Assembly (NCBI GenBank): GCA_022592435.1
Contig: JABYQS010000186.1
Span: 1 to 64,000, forward strand
Reading direction: 5' to 3'
Source of the DNA: Cerioporus squamosus
Lineage: Eukaryota; Basidiomycota; Agaricomycetes; Polyporales; Polyporaceae
Length of the DNA stretch: 64,000 nucleotides
The translations under genes and the position numbers were made by a program. Each line of letters begins with the position of its first letter. The first letter of the stretch is position 1. The notes under the pieces are model-generated. The model saw only the letters and a list, made by a program, of their open reading frames with translations. It was not told the DNA's origin and ran no database searches. Shown here piece by piece: positions 46,474-58,454 of this stretch.

Positions 46474-48255
46474 TCACGGACTCGAAGGACCTTTCGGCAG
46501 CACGAGAACGGCATACGAGAGATACACGCTATCCTCTCTCCACGCTTGGGCCTCGTTCCCCGCGTAATTGCAGGTATCCTCTTGCTCCTCGATGCAGGTG
46601 TAGAGGGTCCGTGGTAGTTCAAGGGAGAAGAAGGGCACGTTCTTCACACCTTCCAACCACGGGCACCCGCACTCTGTATGGCTAGGCGAACCGTCCCGCT
46701 CGTCGTCGAACCACTTCTCGAGATGTCCGTGAGTGAGCGGCATAACGGCCGTGTCGCAGAACATCTCGTAGTCCTCCTGCCTGTCCTCTTCGTTGGTTGA
46801 GCCGTAGCTTGAGCACGTCGCAAGCACGACCGGGAGATGCCTGACCTCGACGTCCGGTAGCGCGAGCGCCGCCTTCAGTAGCAACGCATCGAACCCGCTG
46901 AGCTCCGTGGTGCCCATGCAGTACTTGCGCTCGAGCATGATGCCGAAAGGTGCCTGCATCTGGGTCATCAGCTCCGTCGCCTCCTGACGCACTCGAGTGG
47001 TCGTCTCCGTCTCCGCGCCAGCCCCGGCCGTACGGAAGATTTTGAACGCGATTACCGCTCTGTGGCCGCGCCAGATCTTCTCGACGCGATGCGGGACGTC
47101 CGGATAGAAGGCGCACCAGTGGCCTTCATGCGCAGGCATCTTCTTGCCGTCGACCTCCAGGCCGCCGATCCCTTTGGTAGTGTCGCCTAGGCCAAGCAAA
47201 AACGTGCCGATTAGGTCCTTCTGCGGTGTGTCGCGGTGCGCGCCGAAGTGACCTTTCGGACCGTAGAGGTGGATCTTGTAAGGTTCGACACGGATGCCGC
47301 GGTTAGGGTAGAAGTTCTGGTCCCAAAGCGCAGCAATGCGCTCCAGGAGTTCGGGCTCCACGCTGAACTGCGTCGCCGGGATCTCGCGAGCGTTGCGGAC
47401 CTCTTCGTCGACCTTTGTCACTTGCTCCCGCACGTCGCCGTATCCGGACACGTCAGCATTCTCGTACCACCGCTTGAGGCGATCCGCTAGGGTGCTCTTG
47501 TCTTCTGCGGACAAGTCTGGACTCTTGTAGCAGTTGAACCTGGTGATGGGGTTGATAAACTCGTCGAAGTGGCATGCTGCCCTGGTGATCTGCAACTTGA
47601 ACGGCTTGTCGAGGTACCCGGAGGCCTTATTGCGCACATGATGCGTGTATATTTCCGAGAGCTTGGCAATGACCGTCTGGGCATAGCGACGCATATGTCA
47701 GACAAACCACTCGGTTAACAAAAGTTCACGTACTGCGTTGTGCTGCTCTCTCGCTTTCTCTTCCTCGGTCAACTCCAGCGGGATCTCGACATCGCCCTTG
47801 GTTAGACCTTCCGGTCCAAGGTCAAGCATCTTTTCCACCTCGCAATCAAGTTCCGTAACACAGTAGCCGATGGGGGGGATCACTCTTGCGTTCTGGATAG
47901 CTTGGACCAGCTTCAGAGCAACTGGGGGATACTCTTGCGTCACTGGGAATGTGATATCCTCGGAATCGGAGTGGGCAATTGTCATCTAAGAGCGAAGAAA
48001 GAACAATGTTGATCAGGGAACCACCTAGGTTGTGAACGCAGCGGAGACTCGCACGTCGTGAGTAGCTGCCAAAGGGCTCGCTTCGCACTTTGCGGAAGTA
48101 TCAGAGATCGTCTCGGTCAGTCCATGCTGCCGTTTCGGTGGAGGAGCTTGGGGTTCGGCCGAGGATGGTGATGGTGGTCGGACCTCAGAACGCGTACGCT
48201 TCCGTTCTGTTTGCGCACGCAAGGCGTCTTCTGTGGGCTCAGTTGTCTTGGGCAT
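46474..48255 (-). CDS. 2-oxoglutarate/Fe(II) dioxygenase-like protein, copy A
   Basis: Predicted Fe(II)/2OG oxygenase of a large agaricomycete family with prolyl-hydroxylase-like fold; substrate unknown. Exons 48255-48055, 47985-47734 and 47676-46474 give 551 residues. The N-terminal ~65 residues are basic and disordered (KRTRSEVRPPSPSSAEPQ). The catalytic core reads YKIHLYGPKGHFGAHRDTP (HxD), GTFLLGLGD, HWCAFYPDVPHRVEKIWRG (distal His) and HRAVIAFKIF (Arg for 2OG). About 200 further residues (CGCPWLEGVKNVPFFSLELP region) form an uncharacterised C-terminal domain shared with copy B. Intron positions are identical in copy B, 4 kb downstream, so this is a duplicated pair. Confidence 0.88.
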
Positions 48256-48744
48256 GACACTGACAGTACAGTGTAGTACTGGCCGCTGAGAAGAGTGATG
48301 ATAAGGACCGTCCTGACACGGCGACGGCAGGTGACTGTACAAACGTCCACTAAGTCGAACTTGAAGTATCAACAGAACGCAGTACCGCTTGGGTTCAGCT
48401 GTCGCGGAACTCTGCTTCAATAGTGACACTCACATCCTGGTACTAACAGAGATTTGTCGGTGAGGCGGAATATTGAGAGCAGGTGGACTTGATGGCTGCG
48501 GCCTATAAGCGCCATGAGGCGCTTACTACGCCGGCGGAACTCGCTCCAGGCCCTCGTGCTTGGGCGTAACCACCATCATGCATCTTGCATGCATCATCAA
48601 TTGACAGATCTCACGGTTCACCTATGAAGCTATTAAGTGGCCGGAAGAGAAGCATTCTTGAGACGATATAATCATGACATAAACATTCGTGCCGACCAGT
48701 GGGCCCACAGCAGAGAATACAATCTGGGTCCAGACTCAAGACTT
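48256..48744. other. Intergenic, oxygenase A promoter / RBR 3' side
   Basis: 489 bases with the promoter of oxygenase A; no gene seen. Confidence 0.5.
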
Positions 48745-51700
48745 TCACGTACCAAACCCGCCGTGTTCTCTTCGCATATGAGCATATACGCCTCCGCCGC
48801 TGTCAGTGTCCCGGAATGTCTTCATGCAAACCCAACACATGTGAGTGCCACAGTGCGCGCACTTCATATGATTACACCCTCCGTTCTTCTCCAGACCAGC
48901 GCCGCACCCTGGACAAGCTTTGACACCGCGTTCCTCGCGCCACCGTCGGAACGAGTCCTCGCCACCAGACCGATTGTCCTTGAATTCCGCACAGGTCAGT
49001 CCCTCGTGGAACTCAACGTGGCACGTCGAGCATACACGAGCGAGGCACGATGGGCATCGGAGCAGCGTGCCATCCGTGGAAGCGCGGTAGATGGTCTGGC
49101 AGTCCGCCGTAGGACAATACCGGAACACCTGCGCTCGACTGTGGATGTGGGACAGAAACGTGGCCTCGAGGAGATGCGCCTCCTCTCCAGGGGTGAGTAG
49201 GGATCGAATGGTCTCCAGGGGTATCCCATATCCACAAGCCCTGCTCGATCCATCCTCCTGTCTGAGCTCGGCGAGGCACGCAGCCGCGGTTTGGGCAGCG
49301 CCCTGCGTGGGCTGTGCGAGCGATCCCAGGTAGTGCTGCAAGCACGATCGACAGTAGGCATGAGAACAGGGCAAAACCGAGGGATCTGTGATGTCGCAGA
49401 AGCAGACGGGACAAGACGCATCATCGGAGAGCTGCGGGACATCCACGGATTTTCGCGCGCCAGGGCCCTTCGTGACTGCTTCTCGCGCGATACGAGATGC
49501 GGTCTCGTCACCGCGTACCACGAGACGTCTGCTGATGACGTCCAGTTGCACTGTGTCTCCTAGCGCATCCTGCAGCTCCTGGAAACCACCGCGGAGCATA
49601 CGGGTGAACGCTTCTATGTCCAGCTCGAGGACGTGTTCTTGTGCATGGATTCTCTCAAGCAAGGCAAGGATGCGAGCTTTGGCAGCGGTACGAGCCCTAT
49701 GGGATCCGAAGATGTGCAGCGTCCGCATACGAGGGTCGCATTTCACATACGTCCCTGTCTGTGCTGCAACCTCATCCTCCAGTAACCGCAACCCGTCTGC
49801 TGTAGAGAAGTGCTCATGCCATGCGACTTGAGACATTGCATCGTGGACGAGATCGCCTTCGAGCAACTGCTCCAACTCTGTCTTGAGGCGACCTAGCGCT
49901 TTCGCATCGGCTCCGTACGCTCGTAGGCAGACCTTCTCAACGGCCCGTCCGTTTGCATCCTTGTCATAGTAGCGCAACCTGCACGCCTCGGTCATGTCCC
50001 TCAGCATATCGATCTCTGAGCGAAGAGTAGTGAACTGCTGGTATGGCAACATGTACTTGATGGAATGGATGAGTTCGAGGAAGATCTGACTGCCACGGAG
50101 GAAGGTCTGACGGCTAGCCTGGAGGGTCGCAACGGCTTGCTGCGTCGCGTCGGCGTCCGAGAACTGCACGAACGCCACAAGCTTCGCCTTGTTCTTATTC
50201 GGCTCGAGGAAGTCGAAGGACTCGAGAGGTCCAAAGGTGGTGAGGAGTTGACGGAGCTCTCGGAGCGAGTCCTTGACGATAAAGCTCGGCCTTCCCAGTG
50301 TGACGGAAGATGCACGGCAAAACCTCTTGAGATGGATGGAAGAGACGTCGAGAGGAAGCCCCTTCAGCTCCACGGAGAACGACGAGATTTGGTTCCGCGA
50401 CGGCATCTGGAATGCCACACGAAGAGTGGTCCCGTTGAACGACAGTCCATCGAGTCGCGTGGCCTGCACATTTGCCTTGGACAAGGTAGGGTAGTGGGCC
50501 CAAGCTGTGAGGCTTGGCGCAAACCAAGTGAGTTTGGCCTTAGTGCTACGCAAGATCGCCCTCCCGCTTTCAGCGGCGCGGAGATCCAGTCGAGAGGTGG
50601 CGCCCCTGAGCCCGTCAGCTCTTCCGAGCTCCAGTGCAGCTCGAGTGGCATGGGCAGTATCGAGATATTCGACGCGTGCTGATGGACGAGATTGATCGTC
50701 TCGTGCCGGCAGAATGAGGACGCTCTTCAGATCGCCGTAGGGCTCCGCAAGTGCGATCAGTTGGGCATGCGTTACGACGGTAGGGACGTTATGGAGGACC
50801 ACGGAGTGCGACTCGAAAGCAGTGATGATGGTCTGGACGTGAGCGCCCGGTCCATAGGTGATCTTGCTATTCAGCTTCGTAAGAGTGACAGTCGCGGTTT
50901 CGTCCGTGTCCGTGATTTCGCCTTCGTCCTGAGCCTGTATCGGAGACTCAGAAGCGAGAATCTCGTCTCCCGGTCTGCGCTCAGGCTTCAAGTCTCTAGA
51001 TGTGCGCTTGTACGGGAATGGTCAAGCGCGTGCTCATGCATAGAATCTCATGACCTACCACGCTTTGTGCAGATTCAATGACACTGTTACTGACGGCCGG
51101 AGTAGATGGCTTGACCGGGGGATGCCAGAAGGAGCACGTATCACCCTTCGTGCATCGACCTTGGAGATAGAACTTGCACGCTCCGTACGACGATGCGGAA
51201 GACGTATCGGAGAACTTTGTCCGGTCGCAATCTGAGTACAAGATACCGTGTAAATTATCCTCGGTGCAAAGACGCTGTGCGCAAAGGTCTCACCAGTGGT
51301 TGAGAGATTAACTCTCTGAGAACGACGAAATGGAGAATTCGGGGACTGCTTCGGGGCAGGATGGGGGAAAGGACAGGCGCTGCCCTTGCTGCACTTCCCT
51401 TGCGCGTAGAACTTGCACGATCCAAACGCACCAGCGCTCCCGCGCAAGAAGACGCTCTCAACCGGGGTGAACGCTGGTGCCAAAGGTTGAAGAACAGATG
51501 CAGATGGTGGTCGGGGTACGATGGGCGTTCGAGGAGTACGTGGATGCAAGTAGTGACAGCCATCTCCAAACCGGCATGCACCTTGCAGATAGAACTGACA
51601 TGCGGGCGGCGCAGTCGCCTGGGTTGAACCCACTTGAACACGGCCGGACGGGTTGGGAGCCACTGGCAGCCTAGAGGGCGGAACCTCCGGCTGTTGCCCG

Positions 51701-51792
51701 AGCGAGTGCGAGAACTTGCAAGCCGTACCACGATTGCAGCGTCCCTGCTGGAAGTACTGACACTGTTGGCCCGGAGTTGACGAGAATGTCAT
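48745..51792 (-). CDS. CCCH-RRM-RBR E3 ubiquitin ligase
   Basis: RING-between-RING ubiquitin ligase with RNA-binding-type modules. Exon 1 is 51792-51294, exon 2 starts at 51231, and the last exon ends at 48745. The exon 2/3 junction is uncertain: a phase-consistent choice is donor at 51090 and acceptor before 50993, giving 962 residues. Four CCCH fingers: CQYFQQGRCNRGTACKFSH, CQFYLQGACRFGDGCHYLH, CKFYAQGKCSKGSACPFPH and CKFYLQGRCTKGDTCSFWH. RRM-like segments follow (SVVLHNVPTVVTHAQLIALA; ELKGLPLDVSSIHL). The RBR part is RING1 (CPVCFCDITDPSVLPCSHAY, CRSC), IBR (YCPTADC...CPSC...CSTCH) and RING2 (CPGCGAGLEKNGGCNHMKC). The Cys in GGCNHMKC fits the thioester position. Possibly cytoplasmic, RNA-linked ubiquitination; substrate unknown. 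Confidence 0.88.
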
Positions 51793-52355
51793 CGTGAGCC
51801 AGAGTTTACCCAGTGCCAAGTGGCAGAGGAGTGGTACAAGCACAAGGGGTATCGGGCGATGGTGCAGGTCTGGTCGTAAAGCCTAAGGCATCGATGGAAG
51901 AAACGTGGTCTCCTGCCCTCGGCGAAGCTGGAAGTAAACCTTCTTCAGCGTGGCAGAGCCGCCACCACAAATGCGAGTTGATCACCAGACGACACTTGGT
52001 CCTGGACCTCTGTGTCTATTTGGTGCGCTCTCCAGGTTCCTGTTGGGACGGTCATGAGTTCCTGATTTGGAGACGAGATACTGGATACTCTCACAAAGGA
52101 CATGGATGAGATTATGATTCAAGTGTAAGTAGGATGTCCGGGACGCCGCCGCCGTGTTCAAGTCTTGAGCGCTTATGGCGCTGGTTGGGAACGAATGTTC
52201 GCTAGATCATCATCCTTGAACTTGAACAAACATGCTTGAGATTGAAAAAAAAAAACACGAGAGTGACAAACGGGAACGGAGTACTGCTACTGTACGTGTT
52301 TGTCAAGAAAACCATTCCATCCATGCCGCTACGCCGGGCCGCATGCCATCGTTAC
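51793..52355. other. Intergenic, RBR promoter / oxygenase B 3' side
   Basis: 563 bases; includes an A11 run near 52245. No gene recognised. Confidence 0.5.
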
Positions 52356-54158
52356 TTACTTCTTCTTCCCTTTACCCTTCGAGCGACCCTTGGTAGCATC
52401 CTCCTTCTTGCGCAGCACGAGGAGGGCATACGAGAGGTACACGCTATCCTCCCTCCAGGCCTGGGCCTCGTTCCCGGTATAGTTGCACGTTTCCTCTTGG
52501 TCCTCGGAGCAGGTGTACAGGGCGCGGGGCAGCTCAAGGGAGAAGAACGGCACGTTCTTCACACCTTCCAACCACGGACTCCCGCAGTCGGTGTGGTTGA
52601 GCATTCGGTAACGCTCAGACTCGAAGAGCTTCTCGATATGTCCCCGAGTGAACGGCACAACGGTCGTGTCGCAGGACATCTCGAAGCCTTCGTGACAATC
52701 ATATTTGTCGTCTGACCCGAACGTCGCATGCGTTCTCAGCACGACCGGAAGATGCCTGACGTTGACGTCCGGTAGCACGAGCGCCGCCTTCAGTAGCAAC
52801 GCATCGAACCCGCTGAGCTCCGTGGTGCCCAAACAGTACTTGCGCTCGAGCATGATGCCAAAAGGTGCCTGCATCTGGGTCATCAGCTCCGTGGCCTCCT
52901 GACGCACTCGAGTGGTCGTCTCCGTCTCCGCGCCAGCCCCGGCCGTACGAAAGATCTTGAACGCGATCACCGCCCTGTGGCCGTCCCATAGTTTCTCGAC
53001 GCGATGTGGGACGTCCGGATAGAAGGCGCACCAATGGCCTTCATGCGCAGGCATATCCTCCTCGTCGACCACCAGGCCGCCTCCACTGGAGCTGTCGCCT
53101 AGACCGAGCAAGAACGTGCCGATCAGGTCCTTCTGGGGTGTGTCGCGGTGCGCGCCAAAGTGACCTTGTGGACCGTAGAGGTGGATCTTGTAAGGTTCGA
53201 CACGGATCCCGCGGTTAGGATAGAAGTTCTGGTCCCAAAGCGCCGCAATGCGCTCCAGCAGCTCGGGCTCCACGCTGAACTGGGTCGCCGGGATCTCGCG
53301 AGCGTTGCGGACCTTCTCGTCGACCTTCGTCACTTGCTCCCGCACATCGCCGTAACCCGACACGTCAGCATTCTTGTACCACTCTCGTAGGCGTTTTGCG
53401 ATCCTCTTCTCCTCCTTCTCCGTGTATTCTGGAGAACCGCCGTAACCGAACTCGGTCGGAGGGACTAGTTCCCCTTCGAACTTGCATGTCGGCCTGGTGA
53501 TTCGCAGCTTGAACGGCCTGTCGAGGTATCCGGATGCCTTGTTGTGCACATGCTGCGTGTAGATGTCCGAAAGCTTAGCGATGAGTGCCTGTGCATAGCA
53601 AATGAGCCACGGCGTATATATAGTATATAGGAACGGAATTATACACACTGTGTTGTGTATCTCTCTCGTTTTCTCTTCCTCAGTCAATTTCACGTTCGTA
53701 CCGACATCGTCCTTGCTTAGCCCGTCTGGGCCATACTCCATCATGTGCTTGGCCTGCTGATCGAGCTCTGTCGGACTGTAGCCGATGGAGGGAATGCTTC
53801 TGGCCTCTTTCACGGCGTGCATAATCTTCAAAGCTATAGGTGGAAAATCTTGCGACACGGGAACCGAGGCCGCTTCGGAGTCGGAAGGTTGGGTATGCGC
53901 CTATGTGAAGGCAATGTTAATCAAGTGGGCATAGCGTGATTGCACCAAAGAGATTCTCACGTCGTGAGCGACCGTTGAAGGGCCCGCTGTACTATCCTTG
54001 GATATGTCGGAGGTCTGTCCGGTCCGTCCACGGAGCCGTTTGGTCGGGCGAGCTTGGGGTTCGGGGGACGGTGAGGGTGGTTGAGCCTCGGAACGCTTGC
54101 GCCTGGTACTCTTCCGTGTAACCGACATCCCTTGAGTAGCAGCAGTCGACTTGGGCAT
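52356..54158 (-). CDS. 2-oxoglutarate/Fe(II) dioxygenase-like protein, copy B
   Basis: Paralogue of copy A on the same strand. Exons 54158-53961, 53900-53649 and 53588-52356 give 560 residues; exon 2 is exactly 252 bases in both copies. Catalytic residues are intact: GHFGAHRDTP, DVPHRVEKLWDG and HRAVIAFKIF. Long stretches are identical to copy A (for example EPELLERIAALWDQNFYPNR, GIRVEPYKIHLYG, EATELMTQMQAPFGIMLERK), while the N-terminus, the loop after GLGD and the C-terminal quarter differ. It ends in a basic tail (GRSKGKGKKK) missing from copy A. Substrate unknown. It is divergent from the Nim1-type kinase. Confidence 0.88.
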
Positions 54159-54672
54159 GACTGTGGGTGGGGTGAGGGCTGGGGTGAGGGAGGTGGATTG
54201 GGTGGTTGGGCTCGATACAGCCTCGCCGCGACGTCTGGCTTGAGAAAGCAGCCGAACGATGTCCGCTGAGCTTAGCCATGAGCAAATTAATCAGAACCAG
54301 CATGAAGGTGCTCACATTGGGGGTTGGGAGACGTTGATTGTTGGTGGTCGGTGAGCAGAGAGAACAGGGTTCAAATGGCGCCGCCGCCTCTTATTGTACG
54401 TTTTGATAGGCGCCCGCTGTTCTAGCCGAGCCGTAACCACCATGGCGCTGAGTCTAACCTGCACTCACAAGCAACTCAGCACAGCGAGAACTACATCACC
54501 CACCACCGTAATTAGTGCACTCGCCCTGTTCCCCGGTGCCGAACAAGTTTCCGGAGGCTAGCCCCCATGTCAGCCACCCTGGGGAGCCGAGTAATACTGG
54601 ACGGACGTCGAGAAGAGGCCGTCCTCTCGTCCTCACTTCGCACTTCCACCACCGCTCTACTGACAACCCGCC
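54159..54672. promoter_or_regulatory. Divergent promoter, oxygenase B / Nim1-type kinase
   Basis: 514 bases between divergent ATGs. A GGGTGAGG-like tandem motif occurs around 54168-54192. No other signal recognised. Confidence 0.45.
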
Positions 54673-57144
54673 ATGACTGACACCGCCTCGCCGAGCATGT
54701 TTCCTCGCCTCTCGAAGCAGGGCAGCGACCCCAAGATGATCGGATTGTGGAAGGTGGGACGGACGATCGGCAAGGGCAGCTCAGGTGCGTTTCTCCTGCG
54801 CTTGCTCTCACTCCTGGTCCTGAGGCCACTACTAGGGCGCGTGCGGCTCGCCCGCCACTCCAAGACGGGCCAGTACGCCGCAGTCAAGATCGTGTCGAAG
54901 ACCGCGCTCCTCAGCTCCCGCATGTCCCTCCACAGTCTGGGAGATGAGGCGGACCGCATCCTGCACAGCATTGAGCGGGAGATCGTGATCATGAAGCTCA
55001 TCGAGCACCCAAACATCATGCGCCTCTACGATGTCTGGGAGACCTCGACCGAGCTGTATCTCATCCTCGAGTACGTCGAGGGCGGCGAGCTCTTCGACTA
55101 CCTCTGCAGTAAGGGCCGCCTCTCCTCGAAGGAGGCCCTCGGCTACTTCCAGCAGATTATCACCGCCATCGACTACTGCCACCGCTTCAACATCGCACAC
55201 CGCGACCTTAAGCCCGAGAATCTGCTCCTCGACCGCGACAAGAACATCAAGGTCGCCGATTTCGGCATGGCGATCTGGCAGGGCGCGGACAACATGCTCC
55301 TCACCGCCTGCGGCAGCCCGCACTATGCCGCTCCCGAGGTCATCATGGGCAAGGAGTACGACGGCACAGCGTCCGACATCTGGTCCTGTGGCATCATCCT
55401 CTACGCGCTCCTGGCTGGGCGGCTCCCCTTCGACGACGAAGACCTCCCGACTCTCCTCGATAAGGTCAAGGCCGGCAAGTTCACCATGCCCACGGACATC
55501 GACGACCGCGCGAAGGACCTCATCCGCCGTATGCTCGAGAAGAACGTCAAGAAGCGCATCACCATCGCCGAGATCCTCAAGCACCCGTTCTACACGAGCC
55601 AGAAGCCCAAAGCGATGAAGTGCGACGTACCGAAGCTAAGTGACATCGCGCGCCCGCTCACGAGCAAGGACGACATCGATCCGGATATCTTCGCCAACCT
55701 GCGCACGCTCTGGCCGGACGCCGACGACGAGCAGATCAAGGCTCTCCTCATGGATACCAAGCCGTCATGGGAGAAAGGTGTCTATCACTTGCTGGTCCAA
55801 TATCGCACCAGACGCATAGAGAACCATGACGAGGCTGAGGAGAGGCGGTTGGCCGAGGGGCGCGCGAAGCGACGCAAGGCGAAGCGCGAGGCAGAGGTGC
55901 AAGAGAGGAAGCAGCTTATGGCGGACCTTCCTCCGCGCGCGGGCCCACCAACACCGTCTCGAGCTGCTGCGCGAAATGGGGTGTCGCAGAGGTCTCCTTC
56001 GCCGTCTCCCACTCCTGGTCCTAGCCGCCAGCGAAAGGGTCCCTTGCTTGAACCGACTACCACTCCGGTGCCCTCCTCCGCTGCAGGATCGACCTCTTCT
56101 TCGCCGACGCCGCCGTCACTCCGATCTCCCCGCCCTCAGGTGCCGCTACCGCCGATCGAAGTGCCGCATGTCGAGGATGTGCGCGTGCAACAGTTCCTGC
56201 ACCAGATCGCTCAACATCTCCAAGCGCTGCAGGCGCCAGGAGACACGCCTTCGCGCGAGCATGCAGACTATGATGAGCTCTTCTCTCCGTTGATGACGCC
56301 ACTTCGACAATTCGGCGTCCAGATCCAGGCCCAGGACAACCTTGAGGACGATGGAGAGGACCCCTTCTGTATCATCGATATGCCGCGAGAACAGACTAGG
56401 CCGCTCAGCATTCGGAGACGCGCACAGCCGACGGAGGACAAGGAGAACGCGGGCAGTGGCAGGCCGTACCTCATAGTGAACACGGACGGTCCTGACCGCA
56501 AGTCCTCCATGAGGAGCGACACCACCGCTGCGTCCTCTAGCAGTGCATCTTCGAGCAAGCGTGTCCAACTCCTGGAGCCTCCAGCCTACCGAGGTCGTCT
56601 CAGGAAGCGACATGATCGTCAGGTCTCGCCGACCTCGCCCATGTCCGCGTTCTCCGAGGGTTCCTTCGTCCTGCCGTCCACGCCCAAGCAGCGATGGTTC
56701 GGCGCGCTGTTCCGCTTCAAGCCGACGAGCTACCGCCTCCTCTCGACGCAGGACGCGCAGCATACACACGCGACCTGCCGGCGGCTGCTCGAGGACATGG
56801 GAGTGACCATCTCCACCGGCGAGTACGTGGCTGGCTCGGACGCACTCATGCTGTCGTGCGTCCTCGCGGATTCGCGCGAACGCGATAGAGAGAGCGTGAT
56901 GGCGACTGTGCGCGGGTTGCGCTTCCGTGTGGAGATCGGGAGGCCCAGCCCTGCACATGTCGCGGCGGGCTATGCGGTGTTGCTGCAGCTGGTACTGGAG
57001 AAGGGCGCGACGAGCACCATGAAGCAGATCTACAATCGCATGAGGAGGGACTGGGACCTGGACAGCCCACCGGTCCCTTACGAGAGCGTGTCGACTCGGG
57101 AGTTGGAGGATGAAAGGTTCGTTGAGGTGGTTTATGAGAACTGA
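54673..57144 (+). CDS. Nim1/Gin4/Hsl1-type Ser/Thr protein kinase
   Basis: AMPK-related kinase of the Nim1 (Cdr1/Cdr2, Gin4, Kcc4, Hsl1) group that links morphogenesis and septins to mitotic entry. Exons 54673-54784 and 54836-57144; the 51-base intron is in frame and stop-free, but removing it restores the P-loop (IGKGSSGRVRLARH). Total 806 residues. Motifs: YAAVKIVSK (Lys), HRDLKPENLLLD, VADFGMA, ACGSPHYAAPEVI, DIWSCGIILYALLAGRLPF. A UBA-like segment typical of the group follows (ADDEQIKALLMDTKPSWEKG). The middle is basic and Pro/Ser-rich. The C-terminal ~110 residues (from KQRWFGALFRFKPTSYRLL) look like a KA1-type membrane/lipid-binding domain. Confidence 0.92.
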   Translation: MTDTASPSMFPRLSKQGSDPKMIGLWKVGRTIGKGSSGAFLLRLLSLLVLRPLLGRVRLARHSKTGQYAAVKIVSKTALLSSRMSLHSLGDEADRILHSIEREIVIMKLIEHPNIMRLYDVWETSTELYLILEYVEGGELFDYLCSKGRLSSKEALGYFQQIITAIDYCHRFNIAHRDLKPENLLLDRDKNIKVADFGMAIWQGADNMLLTACGSPHYAAPEVIMGKEYDGTASDIWSCGIILYALLAGRLPFDDEDLPTLLDKVKAGKFTMPTDIDDRAKDLIRRMLEKNVKKRITIAEILKHPFYTSQKPKAMKCDVPKLSDIARPLTSKDDIDPDIFANLRTLWPDADDEQIKALLMDTKPSWEKGVYHLLVQYRTRRIENHDEAEERRLAEGRAKRRKAKREAEVQERKQLMADLPPRAGPPTPSRAAARNGVSQRSPSPSPTPGPSRQRKGPLLEPTTTPVPSSAAGSTSSSPTPPSLRSPRPQVPLPPIEVPHVEDVRVQQFLHQIAQHLQALQAPGDTPSREHADYDELFSPLMTPLRQFGVQIQAQDNLEDDGEDPFCIIDMPREQTRPLSIRRRAQPTEDKENAGSGRPYLIVNTDGPDRKSSMRSDTTAASSSSASSSKRVQLLEPPAYRGRLRKRHDRQVSPTSPMSAFSEGSFVLPSTPKQRWFGALFRFKPTSYRLLSTQDAQHTHATCRRLLEDMGVTISTGEYVAGSDALMLSCVLADSRERDRESVMATVRGLRFRVEIGRPSPAHVAAGYAVLLQLVLEKGATSTMKQIYNRMRRDWDLDSPPVPYESVSTRELEDERFVEVVYEN

Positions 57145-57429
57145 TGCTTGTGTCTGTGGAGAATTGCTTGTATAGACTATTTAGCGAACACACACTACCA
57201 ATCTAACTTGACACTTGCTTCACCTGATACACGCGAGGGCATAGATGCGGAGATGACGATGAATGAATTGTGAGCGAGAAAGGTATGTATCGATACATCT
57301 GGGGGCATACATGCACTCGGGTAAGCGACGAAAGGCCATGCGTGTCAATGGTACGTACCTACGTATGCAGCCTGAACGTGAACCATAGCCAATGCCTACG
57401 TCATACGCTATGCGTAGCCTGACCCTGTC

Positions 57430-58191
57430 TCATGCACCATCCATTGTCTGGATAGTGGATGCAAATCTCGAAGGCGGCTCCAGGAGCAAGGGGGCTTCGT
57501 CGGTATCCATCGCCTCCTCTGGGGTCTGAGAAACGGCTTCCTTCTTCTCCTCCTTCAAGAGAGGATGCTGGCCGGGTCGCGCGAGCACAACGGTCTCGGG
57601 AGATGCGCTCGATATCCTGATGAAACGGAGTTGCTGCACGTATGCGGCTTCTTGTTGATCCCACTTGCGGAAGAGCTCGACGTTTGTCGGATGCGTGAGG
57701 TCGACAACCTCTGCGACAACGGCATTCACTTACTGACAGGACGTAGGAAGGGAGAAGGACTCACCCATGCCGGTGCGATACAACTCGCTTTCCCGCAACT
57801 TCTGTTCCTCCAGCTTCTGCTCCCTCATACTTCTTGGCCTCCCTTTGCGCCGTGCAGCCTTCTCCGCTTCAATCTCGCTGTCGAACCGAGTTAACCAGAT
57901 CTCCCGCACAACATAGTGCAGCTCCTCCAGGCTGAGCTCGCCTTCCGGGGGAAGGGCATGGTAGAAGAAGCTGTATATGCTGACTGCATGGGCATAAGCG
58001 ACGCTATCTGAGTGCGCAATGATCTCGACTTCACCTTGAGACCCCTGCTTTTTCGACCGCTCCTTCGAGAGCTCGACGAGCTTCCTTTTCCGTATCTGTG
58101 TCCGGACGAGTTGTCCCGCTTTACGAGACTGCGGGTGGAAGACCTTCTCCTTCTTTCCGCCGGATGTTTTGGTGCCCGAAGTTTTTGCCAT
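57430..58191 (-). CDS. TMA16: Ribosome-associated protein Tma16
   Basis: Small ribosome-biogenesis-associated factor (binds pre-60S in yeast). Exons 58191-57765 and 57728-57430 give 241 residues. The N-terminus has the family pattern VFHPQSRKAGQLVRTQIRKR, followed by KLVELSKERSKKQG, LSLEELHYVVREIWLTRFD and basic KAARRKGRPRSMREQKLEEQ. The second exon has VVDLTHPTNVELFRKWDQQE, conserved in Tma16. The intron is only 36 bases (57764-57729) with GTGAGT/AAG ends, which is short for this window. The gene shares a divergent promoter of 263 bases with the glycosyltransferase. Confidence 0.85.
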
Positions 58192-58454
58192 TTGCTGCGA
58201 CTTATGTAGTTGTAAGCAAGAATGATACTGCCAGTAAGTAGCTGGACGAGCAGGGTTGAATCTAAGTTGAAGGTCCTTGGAGGCCGGTTAGGGAAATTTG
58301 GTGATCGAGACCCACGTGGAAAGCCCAGTGCCCAGTAAGGCAAACGCAGTTGAATCGTAGAGGAGGAGCCTGCCTGCTGCTTGCCCTCATCTTGACCTCT
58401 TACAGACACTACACCTCCTCTCGTATTGCTCTTGTAGTTCGCTAGTCTCGTGGA

